From assembly GCA_029777145.1 (NCBI GenBank), contig JAKOSS010000535.1, forward strand, positions 1-6,204: a DNA stretch of 6,204 bases. The letters are read 5' to 3'. This document shows, in pieces, positions 1-6,204 of the stretch. The first letter of the stretch is position 1, and each line of letters starts with the position of its first letter. The position numbers and the translations under genes were made by a program. The notes under the pieces were generated by a model. That model had not been told where the DNA came from. It ran no database searches and worked only from the letters and a program-made list of their open reading frames with translations. This DNA comes from Acidobacteriota bacterium. GTDB taxonomy: Bacteria; Acidobacteriota; Blastocatellia; Pyrinomonadales; Pyrinomonadaceae.

Positions 1-98
1 ATTATAGAATGAAGCGAATTCAATGAGTTCAGTTCCATAAACCGGTCGCCGCCTTTTCAACCGCGCCCGGTCTAAGTGTTGTTATGTTTCACTAATTT

Positions 99-103
99 GG
101 AGG
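99..103 (+). promoter_or_regulatory. Shine-Dalgarno of the secreted P-domain/VCBS protein
   Basis: A GGAGG core sits four bases before the ATG at 108. It is the strongest ribosome binding site in the window and fixes the start of the following gene. The protein that starts there opens with a normal signal peptide, which agrees with this start. I saw no convincing sigma-70 promoter in the 98 bases to its left. Confidence 0.85.
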
Positions 104-107
104 CAGA

Positions 108-1694
108 ATGATCAGTTTCAAAAAATCTACAAATGTTCTAAGAGCTGTCGCAGCGGCAACTTTGTCCGTTATGTGCGCGGCCTTGATCGCCCCCGTCGCC
201 TCGGCGCAAACGCGCGATCTTTCACCATCGGTCGTGTTCACGAATTCGACCGCGATCACGGTCACGACCGGTGCCGCCAACAACGCGGTGCCTTATCCGT
301 CAGGGATAACGGTTTCGGGAGTTTCCGGAACCATTCCGGCGACACCGGGAAGCGTCAAGGTCACGCTCAACAACTTCAGCCACACGTTCCCGGACGATCT
401 TGGCCTTGTCTTGGTAGGACCGACCGGCGCGGCGCTCCTACTTCAGGATGGCGCCGGCGACGATCCCGATATGGTGAACGTGACGTACACTTTCAGCGAT
501 GACGGAGCGTCGACCTTGCCGGACCTCACCGCCTGGACCGCCGGGACGTACAAGCCGACCGCGTATTTCACGGGCGACAGTTTTCCGGCGCCCGGCCCCG
601 GAACGGTTTATGGTAATCCCGGACCGGCGGGTGCGGGAACGGCGACGTTCGCGTCGACTTTCGGAGGAACCAACCCGAACGGCACGTGGAACCTCTACGT
701 CCGCGATTTCGCGACCGGCGACGGCGGCGGGTTTGCGGGCGGTTGGTCGCTCGAGATCAGTTCCGCTACGCCGACCGCGACACAGCACGTTCTCGATTAC
801 GACGGCGACGGCAAGACCGATCGGGTTCTGGTCCGCAACATCGGCGGCGGTGCGAACGGTCAGGTCAGGTGGTTCATCAATCGTGCGGACGGCACGACCG
901 TCGCGTCCGATTGGGGGCTTTCGAACGACTACTTCGTCAGCGGCGATTTCGACGGCGACCAGAAATCGGACATCGCGGTCTGGCGTCCTTTAACCAACAA
1001 CCAACCTTCCGGGAACGCCTATTTCTATGTCCTGAACAGTTCGAACGGCACGGTCACGATCGAGGACTTCGGCCAGTCGGGCGACGATCCGACGGTCGTC
1101 GGCGACTATAACGGCGACGGCAAGACGGACTTTGCGGTGTACCGTGAGGGTGCGGCGTCGGGCGACCAGAGCACCTGGTTCTTCCGGACGACGCCGGGCG
1201 GCCCGATCAATTATCAGCCGTGGGGCTCGAACGGCGACTTCCCGGTACCGGGCGATTATGACGGTGACGGCAAGAACGACTTTGTCGTCCAGCGCAACAA
1301 CGGCGGCGGCCAGGCACGTTTCTGGATGCTCCAGACAACGGCCGGCGTCGATAACTCGATCGTCTTCGGAACGCCGACCGACGGGGTCGTCCCCGGCGAC
1401 TATGACGGAGACGGCAAGACTGACATCGCCACGGTCCGCGCATCAGGGGGAACGTATCTCTGGTTCGTAAGACCAAGTTCGACCGGCGTTATCTCAGCCG
1501 CTCCGTATGCGGTGTTTGGCAGTTCAGCGTCCGACTACCCGGCGCAGGGCGACTACGACGGCGACGGCAAGACGGACGTGGCCGTGTGGCGCAACACCGG
1601 CGTTTTCTGGTTCCTCGGCTCGTTCAGCGGCGCAGTCGGTGTTCCGTTCGGTTCGAGCGGCGACTATCCGGTCGCGAACTTCAACACCCACTGA
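108..1694 (+). CDS. Secreted protein with P/Homo B-like domain and six FG-GAP/VCBS-type calcium-loop repeats
   Basis: 528 residues. Residues 1-33 form a Sec signal peptide: basic start (FKK), hydrophobic core, and an ASA|Q cleavage site at about 33/34, so the protein is exported. Residues about 40-217 resemble the proprotein-convertase P domain, a beta-sandwich. Visible hallmarks are 'VKVTLNNFSHTFPDDLGLVL' (83-102), 'GPTG', and near the domain end 'NGTWNLYVRD' with 'GGWSLEI'. From residue 230 there are six DxDGDxKxD motifs (starts 230, 280, 333, 383, 431, 482), each followed by (I/V/F)AVxR-like strands and W/F-rich strands. This pattern is typical of FG-GAP/VCBS beta-propellers with a calcium-binding loop. 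P domains often follow a subtilisin-like protease, but no protease or other catalytic domain is present here. It is likely an extracellular or surface binding/adhesive protein; its ligand is unknown. There is no visible LPXTG or type IX sorting tail. The gene has its own strong ribosome binding site and terminator, so it is probably monocistronic. Confidence 0.85.
   Translation: MISFKKSTNVLRAVAAATLSVMCAALIAPVASAQTRDLSPSVVFTNSTAITVTTGAANNAVPYPSGITVSGVSGTIPATPGSVKVTLNNFSHTFPDDLGLVLVGPTGAALLLQDGAGDDPDMVNVTYTFSDDGASTLPDLTAWTAGTYKPTAYFTGDSFPAPGPGTVYGNPGPAGAGTATFASTFGGTNPNGTWNLYVRDFATGDGGGFAGGWSLEISSATPTATQHVLDYDGDGKTDRVLVRNIGGGANGQVRWFINRADGTTVASDWGLSNDYFVSGDFDGDQKSDIAVWRPLTNNQPSGNAYFYVLNSSNGTVTIEDFGQSGDDPTVVGDYNGDGKTDFAVYREGAASGDQSTWFFRTTPGGPINYQPWGSNGDFPVPGDYDGDGKNDFVVQRNNGGGQARFWMLQTTAGVDNSIVFGTPTDGVVPGDYDGDGKTDIATVRASGGTYLWFVRPSSTGVISAAPYAVFGSSASDYPAQGDYDGDGKTDVAVWRNTGVFWFLGSFSGAVGVPFGSSGDYPVANFNTH
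795..1577 (+). repeat. Six coding repeats of about 150 bp, each with a DxDGDxKxD calcium loop
   Basis: The loop codons start at 795, 945, 1104, 1254, 1398 and 1551, a period of 144-159 bp. Five copies share the core bases 'ggcaaga' after a GAC GGN GAC or AAC GGC GAC stretch, so the repeats are similar at DNA level as well as protein level. The copy at 945 is degenerate: DFDGDQKSD has Gln where the others have Gly. The protein ends with '...FGSSGDYPVANFNTH', which looks like the strand that normally comes just before the next loop. That suggests six complete units with the last one closing on the first. Confidence 0.8.
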
Positions 1695-1719
1695 TTTTAG
1701 TTGAGGGCTAAATCTGACT

Positions 1720-1750
1720 CCGGCTCCGGTTTTCCGGGGCCGGTTTTTTT
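1720..1750 (+). terminator. Rho-independent terminator of the secreted-protein gene
   Basis: A 10-bp stem is formed by CCGGCTCCGG (1720-1729) and CCGGGGCCGG (1734-1743) with one T-G wobble. It has a TTTT loop and is followed by seven T (1744-1750). It lies 26 bp after the stop of the upstream gene and just before the converging nadB stop at 1755. Read from the other strand, the hairpin is not followed by a T-run, so it should act mainly on + strand transcripts. Confidence 0.92.
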
Positions 1751-1754
1751 GCGA

Positions 1755-3320
1755 TCAAAAACTGATCTGATCGGCGGAACTGACCTCGGTCCCGAGTTTT
1801 TGGATGGAATGGAGCCGCCAATTTTCCGCGGGTGCGGGAAAATCGGTACGAAAATGGCCGCCGCGCGACTCTTCACGCCACAGTGCGGCCGTCGCGATGA
1901 GTTTGGCGAGCGTCACGAAGTTTCGCGACGCCGTTGAAAGGTGCGCAGTTTCGATCTGGTTGAATTCGCTCAAGGCCCGCTTCAACGAATCCCGGTCACG
2001 AAGAATGCCGACCCGTTCCCACATCACGCGTTTGACGCGTTTCTTGACGGCGGTCGTCACACCCAACGATTCCTCCGGCGTCGGCGCGACCGGTTTGATC
2101 TCGCGCTCGACCTCGACGGGTTCGTATCCCGAAGTGTCTTCAATGATCGCGGCGCCGGCGCGCGCGCCGAAGACGAGTCCTTCAAGCAACGAATTTGACG
2201 CGAGACGATTCGCTCCGTGAACGCCGGTACAGGTGACTTCGCCCGCGGCGTAAAGGCCGGGAATCGTCGAGCGGCCATGCAGATCGGTGCGGATCCCGCC
2301 CATGCAGTAGTGCGACGCGGGTGAAACCGGAAGGAGATCCTTGGCGATGTCGAGCCCGTAGAATCGGCAGGTTTCGTAGATCTTCGGAAACCGTTCCCGC
2401 AAAAAGCTTTCGCTCAGGGCAGTCATGTCGAGATAAACGCTCCGCGTTCCCGTCCGTCGCATCTCGGCGACGATCGACCGCGAGACGATGTCGCGCGGCG
2501 CGAGTTCGAGACGCTCGTCGTAGTTACCCATGAAGCGCTCGCCGTATTCGTTGCGCAGGATCCCGCCTTCGCCGCGCATCGCTTCGCTGAGCAGGAAGCG
2601 GGGCGAATTCTCGAGATTGAGCGCCGTCGGATGAAACTGCACGAACTCCATGTCGGCCATTTCGGCGCCCGCGAAATATGCCATCGCCATGCCGTCGCCG
2701 GTCGCGACCGCCGGATTGGTGCTGTGCTGGAAAAGCTGTCCCGCGCCGCCCGTACAAAGGATGACACCCCGTGCGTAAAGATCGCGCGGCGACCGCAAGA
2801 TCGGATCGAGAAAGCGAACACCGACGCAACGCCCGTCTTCGATGACCAACGATTCGGTGTTTGCGAACGGCGTCAGCGTGATCGTTCTTTCCTGCCGCGC
2901 CCTGGCGATCATCGCACGGACGATCTCGCGTCCGGTTGAATCGCCGTGGGCATGAAGAATTCGGCGTCGCGAATGGGCCGCTTCCTGCGTGAAAACGAGC
3001 TTTCCGCCGTCGCGATCGAATTCCGTCCCCCAATCGATCAGCTGCTTGATGTACCTCGTGCCCTCGGCGACAAGAATTTCCACCGCTTTCTCGTCGCAAA
3101 GCCCGGCGCCGGCGACGAGCGTGTCGCCTTCATGAAGCTCGGCCTTGTCGTCGTCGGAGAGAACCACTGCCACGCCGCCCTGCGCATATTCCGAGTTGGA
3201 TTCGCTCGTCTTGTCCTTCGTCAGAACCGATACGTGGGCGCCCGAACCGGCGATCTCGATCGCCGCGCGCAACCCCGCGACCCCGCTCCCGATCACGACA
3301 TAATCTGTCTCAAGTGACAT
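1755..3320 (-). CDS. nadB: L-aspartate oxidase (NadB), FAD-dependent
   Basis: 521 residues from the ATG at 3320. The enzyme oxidises L-aspartate to iminoaspartate, which NadA condenses with dihydroxyacetone phosphate to quinolinate for NAD synthesis in the cytosol. The N-terminus has the FAD Rossmann motif 'VVIGSGVAGL' (8-17), then 'SNSEYAQGGVA' (41-51) and 'EAAHSRRRILHAHGDSTGRE' (113-132). Further family motifs are 'HPTAL' (230-234), 'MRGEGG' (248-253), 'APRDIVSRSI' (274-283), 'PASHYCMGG' (334-342) and 'HGANRLASNSLLEGLV' (368-383). His230, Arg276, His337 and Arg372 match, with a constant offset of 14, the substrate-site residues I recall as H244, R290, H351 and R386 in the E. coli enzyme. 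The C-terminal helical domain ends in the expected 'REESRGGHFRTDFP'. The length is normal for the family. An upstream in-frame TTG at 3374 would add 18 residues unlike the family, so ATG 3320 is preferred, although no good Shine-Dalgarno precedes it. SdhA/FrdA paralogs are less likely given length and motifs. No nadA or nadC is in the window. Confidence 0.96.
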   Translation of the reverse strand: MSLETDYVVIGSGVAGLRAAIEIAGSGAHVSVLTKDKTSESNSEYAQGGVAVVLSDDDKAELHEGDTLVAGAGLCDEKAVEILVAEGTRYIKQLIDWGTEFDRDGGKLVFTQEAAHSRRRILHAHGDSTGREIVRAMIARARQERTITLTPFANTESLVIEDGRCVGVRFLDPILRSPRDLYARGVILCTGGAGQLFQHSTNPAVATGDGMAMAYFAGAEMADMEFVQFHPTALNLENSPRFLLSEAMRGEGGILRNEYGERFMGNYDERLELAPRDIVSRSIVAEMRRTGTRSVYLDMTALSESFLRERFPKIYETCRFYGLDIAKDLLPVSPASHYCMGGIRTDLHGRSTIPGLYAAGEVTCTGVHGANRLASNSLLEGLVFGARAGAAIIEDTSGYEPVEVEREIKPVAPTPEESLGVTTAVKKRVKRVMWERVGILRDRDSLKRALSEFNQIETAHLSTASRNFVTLAKLIATAALWREESRGGHFRTDFPAPAENWRLHSIQKLGTEVSSADQISF

Positions 3321-3378
3321 CAACTGGAAATTTAGCAGATTAAGGCCGGAACGAAAAGATGACGCGGGGTGCAAACTC

Positions 3379-3407
3379 TTGACAACTCAATGGTTTTGAT
3401 TATTGAA
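3379..3407 (+). promoter_or_regulatory. Probable sigma-70 promoter of the RmlC-like gene
   Basis: A perfect TTGACA (3379-3384) is followed after 16-18 bp by an AT-rich stretch, with candidate -10 boxes TATTGA (3401-3406) or TTGAAT (3403-3408). The -10 is only a partial match. Transcription would begin near 3413-3415, giving a very short leader before the ATG at 3423. If this is real, the upstream GTG at 3369 cannot be the start. The site lies between the divergent starts of nadB and this gene. Confidence 0.5.
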
Positions 3408-3414
3408 TCTATCC

Positions 3415-3418
3415 AGGA
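3415..3418 (+). promoter_or_regulatory. Weak Shine-Dalgarno (AGGA) deciding the start at 3423
   Basis: AGGA lies four bases before ATG 3423. The two alternative in-frame starts, GTG 3369 and ATG 3390, have no purine-rich motif in front of them and would add residues unlike the family. Confidence 0.5.
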
Positions 3419-3422
3419 CGCA

Positions 3423-3923
3423 ATGAATCAAACTGAAAAGAAAGTGGTTGAGTTTCATAAGGGAAAGATCGACGGAGTGGTCACGTATCCGCTCCGCAAA
3501 TTCGTCGACGACCGCGGCTGGCTTGCGGAGTTGTTCAGACACGACGAGATTGACGCTGAGTTCTATCCGGCGATGGCCTATATTTCCGTGACCGAACCCG
3601 GCGTGCAGCGCGGACCGCACGAACACGTCGAACAGGCCGATCTGTTCTGTTTTTTGGGCAGCGGGAATTTCAAGCTCGCGCTTTGGGATAATCGTGCGGA
3701 TTCACCGACGTTCCGCACGATGTCGACCTATTACGTCGGGGCCGACAACCCGATGGCGGTGATCATCCCGAAAGGCGTCGTTCATGCGTATCGCAACATC
3801 AGCACGCTCGAAAAGGGAGTCGTGATCAACTGTCCCAACCGTCTTTACATGGGTGAAGGCAAAAATGAAGAGATCGACGAGATCCGTCACGAGGATGATC
3901 CGGAGACCATCTTTCGATTTTAG
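3423..3923 (+). CDS. RmlC-like cupin, dTDP-4-dehydrorhamnose 3,5-epimerase family (sugar-nucleotide epimerase/isomerase)
   Basis: 166 residues from ATG 3423. The fold and motif order fit the RmlC family of cytosolic beta-barrel enzymes that epimerise 4-keto nucleotide sugars. Visible are 'FVDDRGWLAELFR' (27-39, the family FxDxRGxxxE signature), 'PGVQRGPHEHVEQADLF' (59-75, at the place of the RGLHxQ motif with catalytic His, here His66), 'DNRADSPTF' (89-97, matching DxRxxSPTF), 'VIIPKGVVHAYRNIS' (113-127, matching iPxGfaHG), and Tyr142 in 'NRLYMGEG', which aligns with the catalytic Tyr. The tail 'IRHEDDPETIFRF' resembles the usual I.W.DP...I.W ending. RGPHEH instead of RGLHYQ, and a slightly short length, mean the exact substrate is uncertain. 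It may be an epimerase or a ketoisomerase rather than true RmlC. No rmlA, rmlB or rmlD is in the window. It is followed by glycosyltransferase genes, which points to polysaccharide sugar supply. The stop codon lies inside a heptamer array. Confidence 0.82.
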   Translation: MNQTEKKVVEFHKGKIDGVVTYPLRKFVDDRGWLAELFRHDEIDAEFYPAMAYISVTEPGVQRGPHEHVEQADLFCFLGSGNFKLALWDNRADSPTFRTMSTYYVGADNPMAVIIPKGVVHAYRNISTLEKGVVINCPNRLYMGEGKNEEIDEIRHEDDPETIFRF

Positions 3924-3989
3924 ATTCTGGATTTGCGATTTGCGATTGAGATCCGATTCTTGAATCTTCAATTTTGAATCTTGACTCTT
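3916..3989. repeat. AT-rich degenerate heptamer array (GATTxxx units)
   Basis: From 3916 the sequence falls into 7-base units: GATTTTA (3916), GATTCTG (3923), GATTTGC (3930) and GATTTGC (3937). Two shortened units follow at 3944 and 3950, then GATTCTT (3955), GAATCTT (3962), CAATTTT (3969), GAATCTT (3976) and GACTCTT (3983). There are about eleven units, two of them short. The first unit contains the TAG stop of the RmlC-like gene. The right half contains short palindromes such as TTCAATTTTGAA (3967-3978). The array is much more AT-rich than its surroundings and is not coding. Its function is unknown. Confidence 0.75.
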
Positions 3990-4007
3990 TAACGTAGAAA
4001 TCAATCT

Positions 4008-4099
4008 TCGGCCACCGGCGGCGTTGTTCCCGCACGAACGCAGGCCGTCGCCACCCCGGACGCTGGGTTTGGGGCCGCGAACGGTCAGCCGGCGGCCGA
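4008..4099. repeat. GC-rich block with complementary ends in the cupin-GT4 spacer
   Basis: TCGGCCACCGG (4008-4018) and CCGGCGGCCGA (4089-4099) can pair over 11 positions with one mismatch, enclosing 70 GC-rich bases. Smaller inner pairs are visible, such as GTTC/GAAC around a six-base loop near 4025-4038 and a CCCC/GGGG pair near 4056-4075. No T-run follows, so this is not an ordinary terminator. It could be a structured leader of the downstream gene, a dispersed repeat, or chance pairing in GC-rich DNA. Confidence 0.35.
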
Positions 4100-4120
4100 T
4101 CTTCACATCCAACGACAGCA

Positions 4121-5326
4121 ATGAAAATCGTTCGCATCATCGCGCGCCTCAATGTCGGTGGCCCGGCCCGACATGTAACCTGGCTGACCGATGCCATGCG
4201 CGAGGGCGAATTCGAGACGGTCCTTCTCACCGGAACGGTTCCCGAAGGCGAAGAAGATATGGGATATTTCGCGACCGATCTTGGGATCGAGCCGGTCTTC
4301 ATCCCTGAAATGAGTCGCGAACTGTCGCCGAAAGATGCGATTTCCCTTTTCAAAGTTCTCCGGCTGCTGGTTCGTGAACGACCCGACGTCGTCCACACGC
4401 ACACCGCCAAGGCAGGAACCGTCGGTCGTATCGCGGCCTTCCTTTACCGATGGCTTTGCTGGCGAAACGTTAAGGTCGTTCATACATTTCACGGCCACGT
4501 CTTTCACAGTTACTACGGCGCGATGAAAACGTCAGTTTTCCTGACGATCGAACGCGTTCTCGCCCGAATCGCGACCGATCGGATCGTCGTGATCAGCGAC
4601 CAGCAACGCGACGAGATCAATCGGGTCTTCAAAGTCGGCCGGCCCGAACAGTTCGCCGTCATACCGCTCGGGATCGACCTCGGCTCGTACGAATCCGGGC
4701 CCGGTTCCCGAAAGTCATTCCGCGCGGCGATCGGTGTCCGCGATGATGAAGTCGTCGTCGGATTCGTCGGCCGTCTCACGGAGATCAAGAATCTGCCGAT
4801 GTTCATTGAGGTCGCCCGACATTATCGCGAGACGCGGACGGCGGCGGATCCGAAACTCAGGTTCGTCATCGTCGGAGACGGTCATGAGCGGGAATCGCTT
4901 GAACGACTGTCGCGCGAGTCGGGCACCGACGATATAGTCAGCTTTGCCGGCCATCGCGACGATCCGCAGACGTTCTACGCCGGGCTCGACATCGTCGCGC
5001 TGTGTTCGCTCAACGAGGGAACGCCGCTGTCGCTGATTGAAGCGATGGCCTGTCGGAAGCCGTTCGTTTCGACCGCGGTCGGCGGTGTGGTCGATCTGAC
5101 GGGCGATCCGGTCGCCGCTGAACCTGGCTATGAGATACGGGAACGAGGCCTCACGGCGGCTTCCGAAGACGCTTCCGGATTCGTCGCGGGATTGCTCCGG
5201 TTGGCGTCCGACGCGGATCTCCGAACGCGCCTTTCGGAATCCGGTCGGCAATTTGTCGAATCAAGCTACGGGCGTGAGCGGCTCGTCGCCGACATTGGTG
5301 AATTGTACCGGGAACTTGCGGCGTGA
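4121..5326 (+). CDS. GT4-family glycosyltransferase (GT-B fold)
   Basis: 401 residues, a normal length for family GT4 retaining transferases, which move a sugar from a nucleotide donor to a lipid-linked or polysaccharide acceptor on the cytoplasmic side. The N-terminal acceptor domain opens with 'KIVRIIARLNVGGPARHV' (2-19), where the GGPxxH loop is typical. It continues with 'VVHTHTAKAGTVGRIAA' (90-106), 'HTFHGHVFHSYYG' (121-133) and 'VVISDQQRDEI' (156-166). The C-terminal donor domain starts at 'IPLGID' (181-186) and 'VGFVGRLTEIKN' (213-224). It carries the EX7E motif in 'NEGTPLSLIEAMACRKPFV' (298-316; Glu299 and Glu307) and then 'GGVVDL'. There is no transmembrane segment. The start at ATG 4121 is supported by the family-typical first residues, but no Shine-Dalgarno precedes it. 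Donor and acceptor cannot be read from the sequence. Being between an RmlC-like enzyme and a WecA/TagO-like transferase suggests it extends a lipid-linked surface glycan. Confidence 0.92.
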   Translation: MKIVRIIARLNVGGPARHVTWLTDAMREGEFETVLLTGTVPEGEEDMGYFATDLGIEPVFIPEMSRELSPKDAISLFKVLRLLVRERPDVVHTHTAKAGTVGRIAAFLYRWLCWRNVKVVHTFHGHVFHSYYGAMKTSVFLTIERVLARIATDRIVVISDQQRDEINRVFKVGRPEQFAVIPLGIDLGSYESGPGSRKSFRAAIGVRDDEVVVGFVGRLTEIKNLPMFIEVARHYRETRTAADPKLRFVIVGDGHERESLERLSRESGTDDIVSFAGHRDDPQTFYAGLDIVALCSLNEGTPLSLIEAMACRKPFVSTAVGGVVDLTGDPVAAEPGYEIRERGLTAASEDASGFVAGLLRLASDADLRTRLSESGRQFVESSYGRERLVADIGELYRELAA

Positions 5327-5340
5327 AATCGTTGAAGTGC

Positions 5341-5369
5341 TTGATTTTGGCGTTCGATTGTTTTGTAAT
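5341..5369 (+). promoter_or_regulatory. Possible sigma-70 promoter before the WecA/TagO-like gene
   Basis: TTGATT (5341-5346, 4 of 6 match to TTGACA) and TGTAAT (5364-5369, 5 of 6 match to TATAAT) are separated by exactly 17 bp. They lie in the AT-rich 85-bp gap after the GT4 gene. Transcription would start near 5376, about 36 bases before ATG 5412. It would allow expression independent of the upstream genes, but read-through from them is equally possible. Confidence 0.4.
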
Positions 5370-5411
5370 AGCGGGAAGTTAGCGCTCGATTGATTTTACG
5401 TTCGTAACCTG

Positions 5412-6204
<793 letters not shown>

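Noticed and set aside
41..72. CCGGTC at 42-47 and 67-72 with ACCGG/CCGGT inverted ends as an operator
   Set aside because: The arms are only five or six bases in GC-rich DNA and no promoter can be placed beside them, so chance is a sufficient explanation.
108..1694. Several long antisense and out-of-frame open frames inside the secreted-protein gene
   Set aside because: They are Arg-rich shadow frames produced by high GC and GAC/GGC repeats; the chosen frame has a signal peptide, domains, a Shine-Dalgarno and a terminator.
3321..3374. Longer nadB start at the in-frame TTG (3374), adding 18 residues
   Set aside because: The extra residues (MHPASSFRSG...) do not resemble NadB N-termini, and the ATG at 3320 places the FAD motif at the usual distance from the start.
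3369..3422. Longer RmlC-like start at GTG 3369 or ATG 3390
   Set aside because: Both starts lie inside or before the likely promoter and lack a Shine-Dalgarno; ATG 3423 has AGGA in front and gives a family-like length.
3916..3989. CRISPR array
   Set aside because: Units are 7 bases with no spacers of 25-45 bases between repeats, and no cas genes are nearby.
3702..4410. Antisense open frames crossing the cupin-GT4 spacer, with a Lys/Ser/Gln/Leu-rich stretch
   Set aside because: The stretch is just the heptamer array read in codons; the rest is antisense to well-supported genes and matches no family I know.

Overview
The window holds four complete protein-coding genes and one that runs off the right edge. 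The sequence is GC-rich, with short spacers and little sign of mobile DNA. My best guess for the source is an Acidobacteriota member of the Blastocatellia/Pyrinomonadaceae type. This rests on the secreted P-domain plus 'DYDGDGKTD'-repeat protein, the style of the polysaccharide genes, and an AT-rich heptamer array in a spacer. It is inference, because no rRNA or other phylogenetic marker is present.

Left part (1-1750): a secreted protein of 528 residues on the + strand. It has a strong Shine-Dalgarno, a signal peptide, a P/Homo B-like beta domain, and six repeats of about 50 residues with calcium-loop motifs, probably a beta-propeller. It ends in a textbook rho-independent terminator. Middle (1755-3320): nadB, L-aspartate oxidase of NAD biosynthesis, on the - strand and converging on that terminator. 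The spacer 3321-3422 separates divergent genes and contains a perfect TTGACA -35 element facing right.

Right part (3423-6204): three + strand genes that look like a cell-surface polysaccharide locus. They encode a small RmlC-like cupin (nucleotide-sugar epimerase/isomerase family), a GT4 glycosyltransferase, and the N-terminal 264 residues of a WecA/TagO-type polyprenyl-phosphate HexNAc-1-phosphate transferase. The natural reading is that the membrane transferase primes undecaprenyl phosphate with a sugar phosphate, the GT4 enzyme adds a sugar, and the cupin helps make an activated sugar donor. The 197-bp spacer between the cupin and GT4 genes is unusual. It contains a run of 7-nt-phased GATTxxx units that begins inside the cupin stop codon, followed by a GC-rich block with partly complementary ends.

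I found no convincing new defence or mobile system. The most interesting items are the heptamer/GC-rich composite spacer, the P-domain protein without a protease, and the unusual RmlC-like active-site signature.
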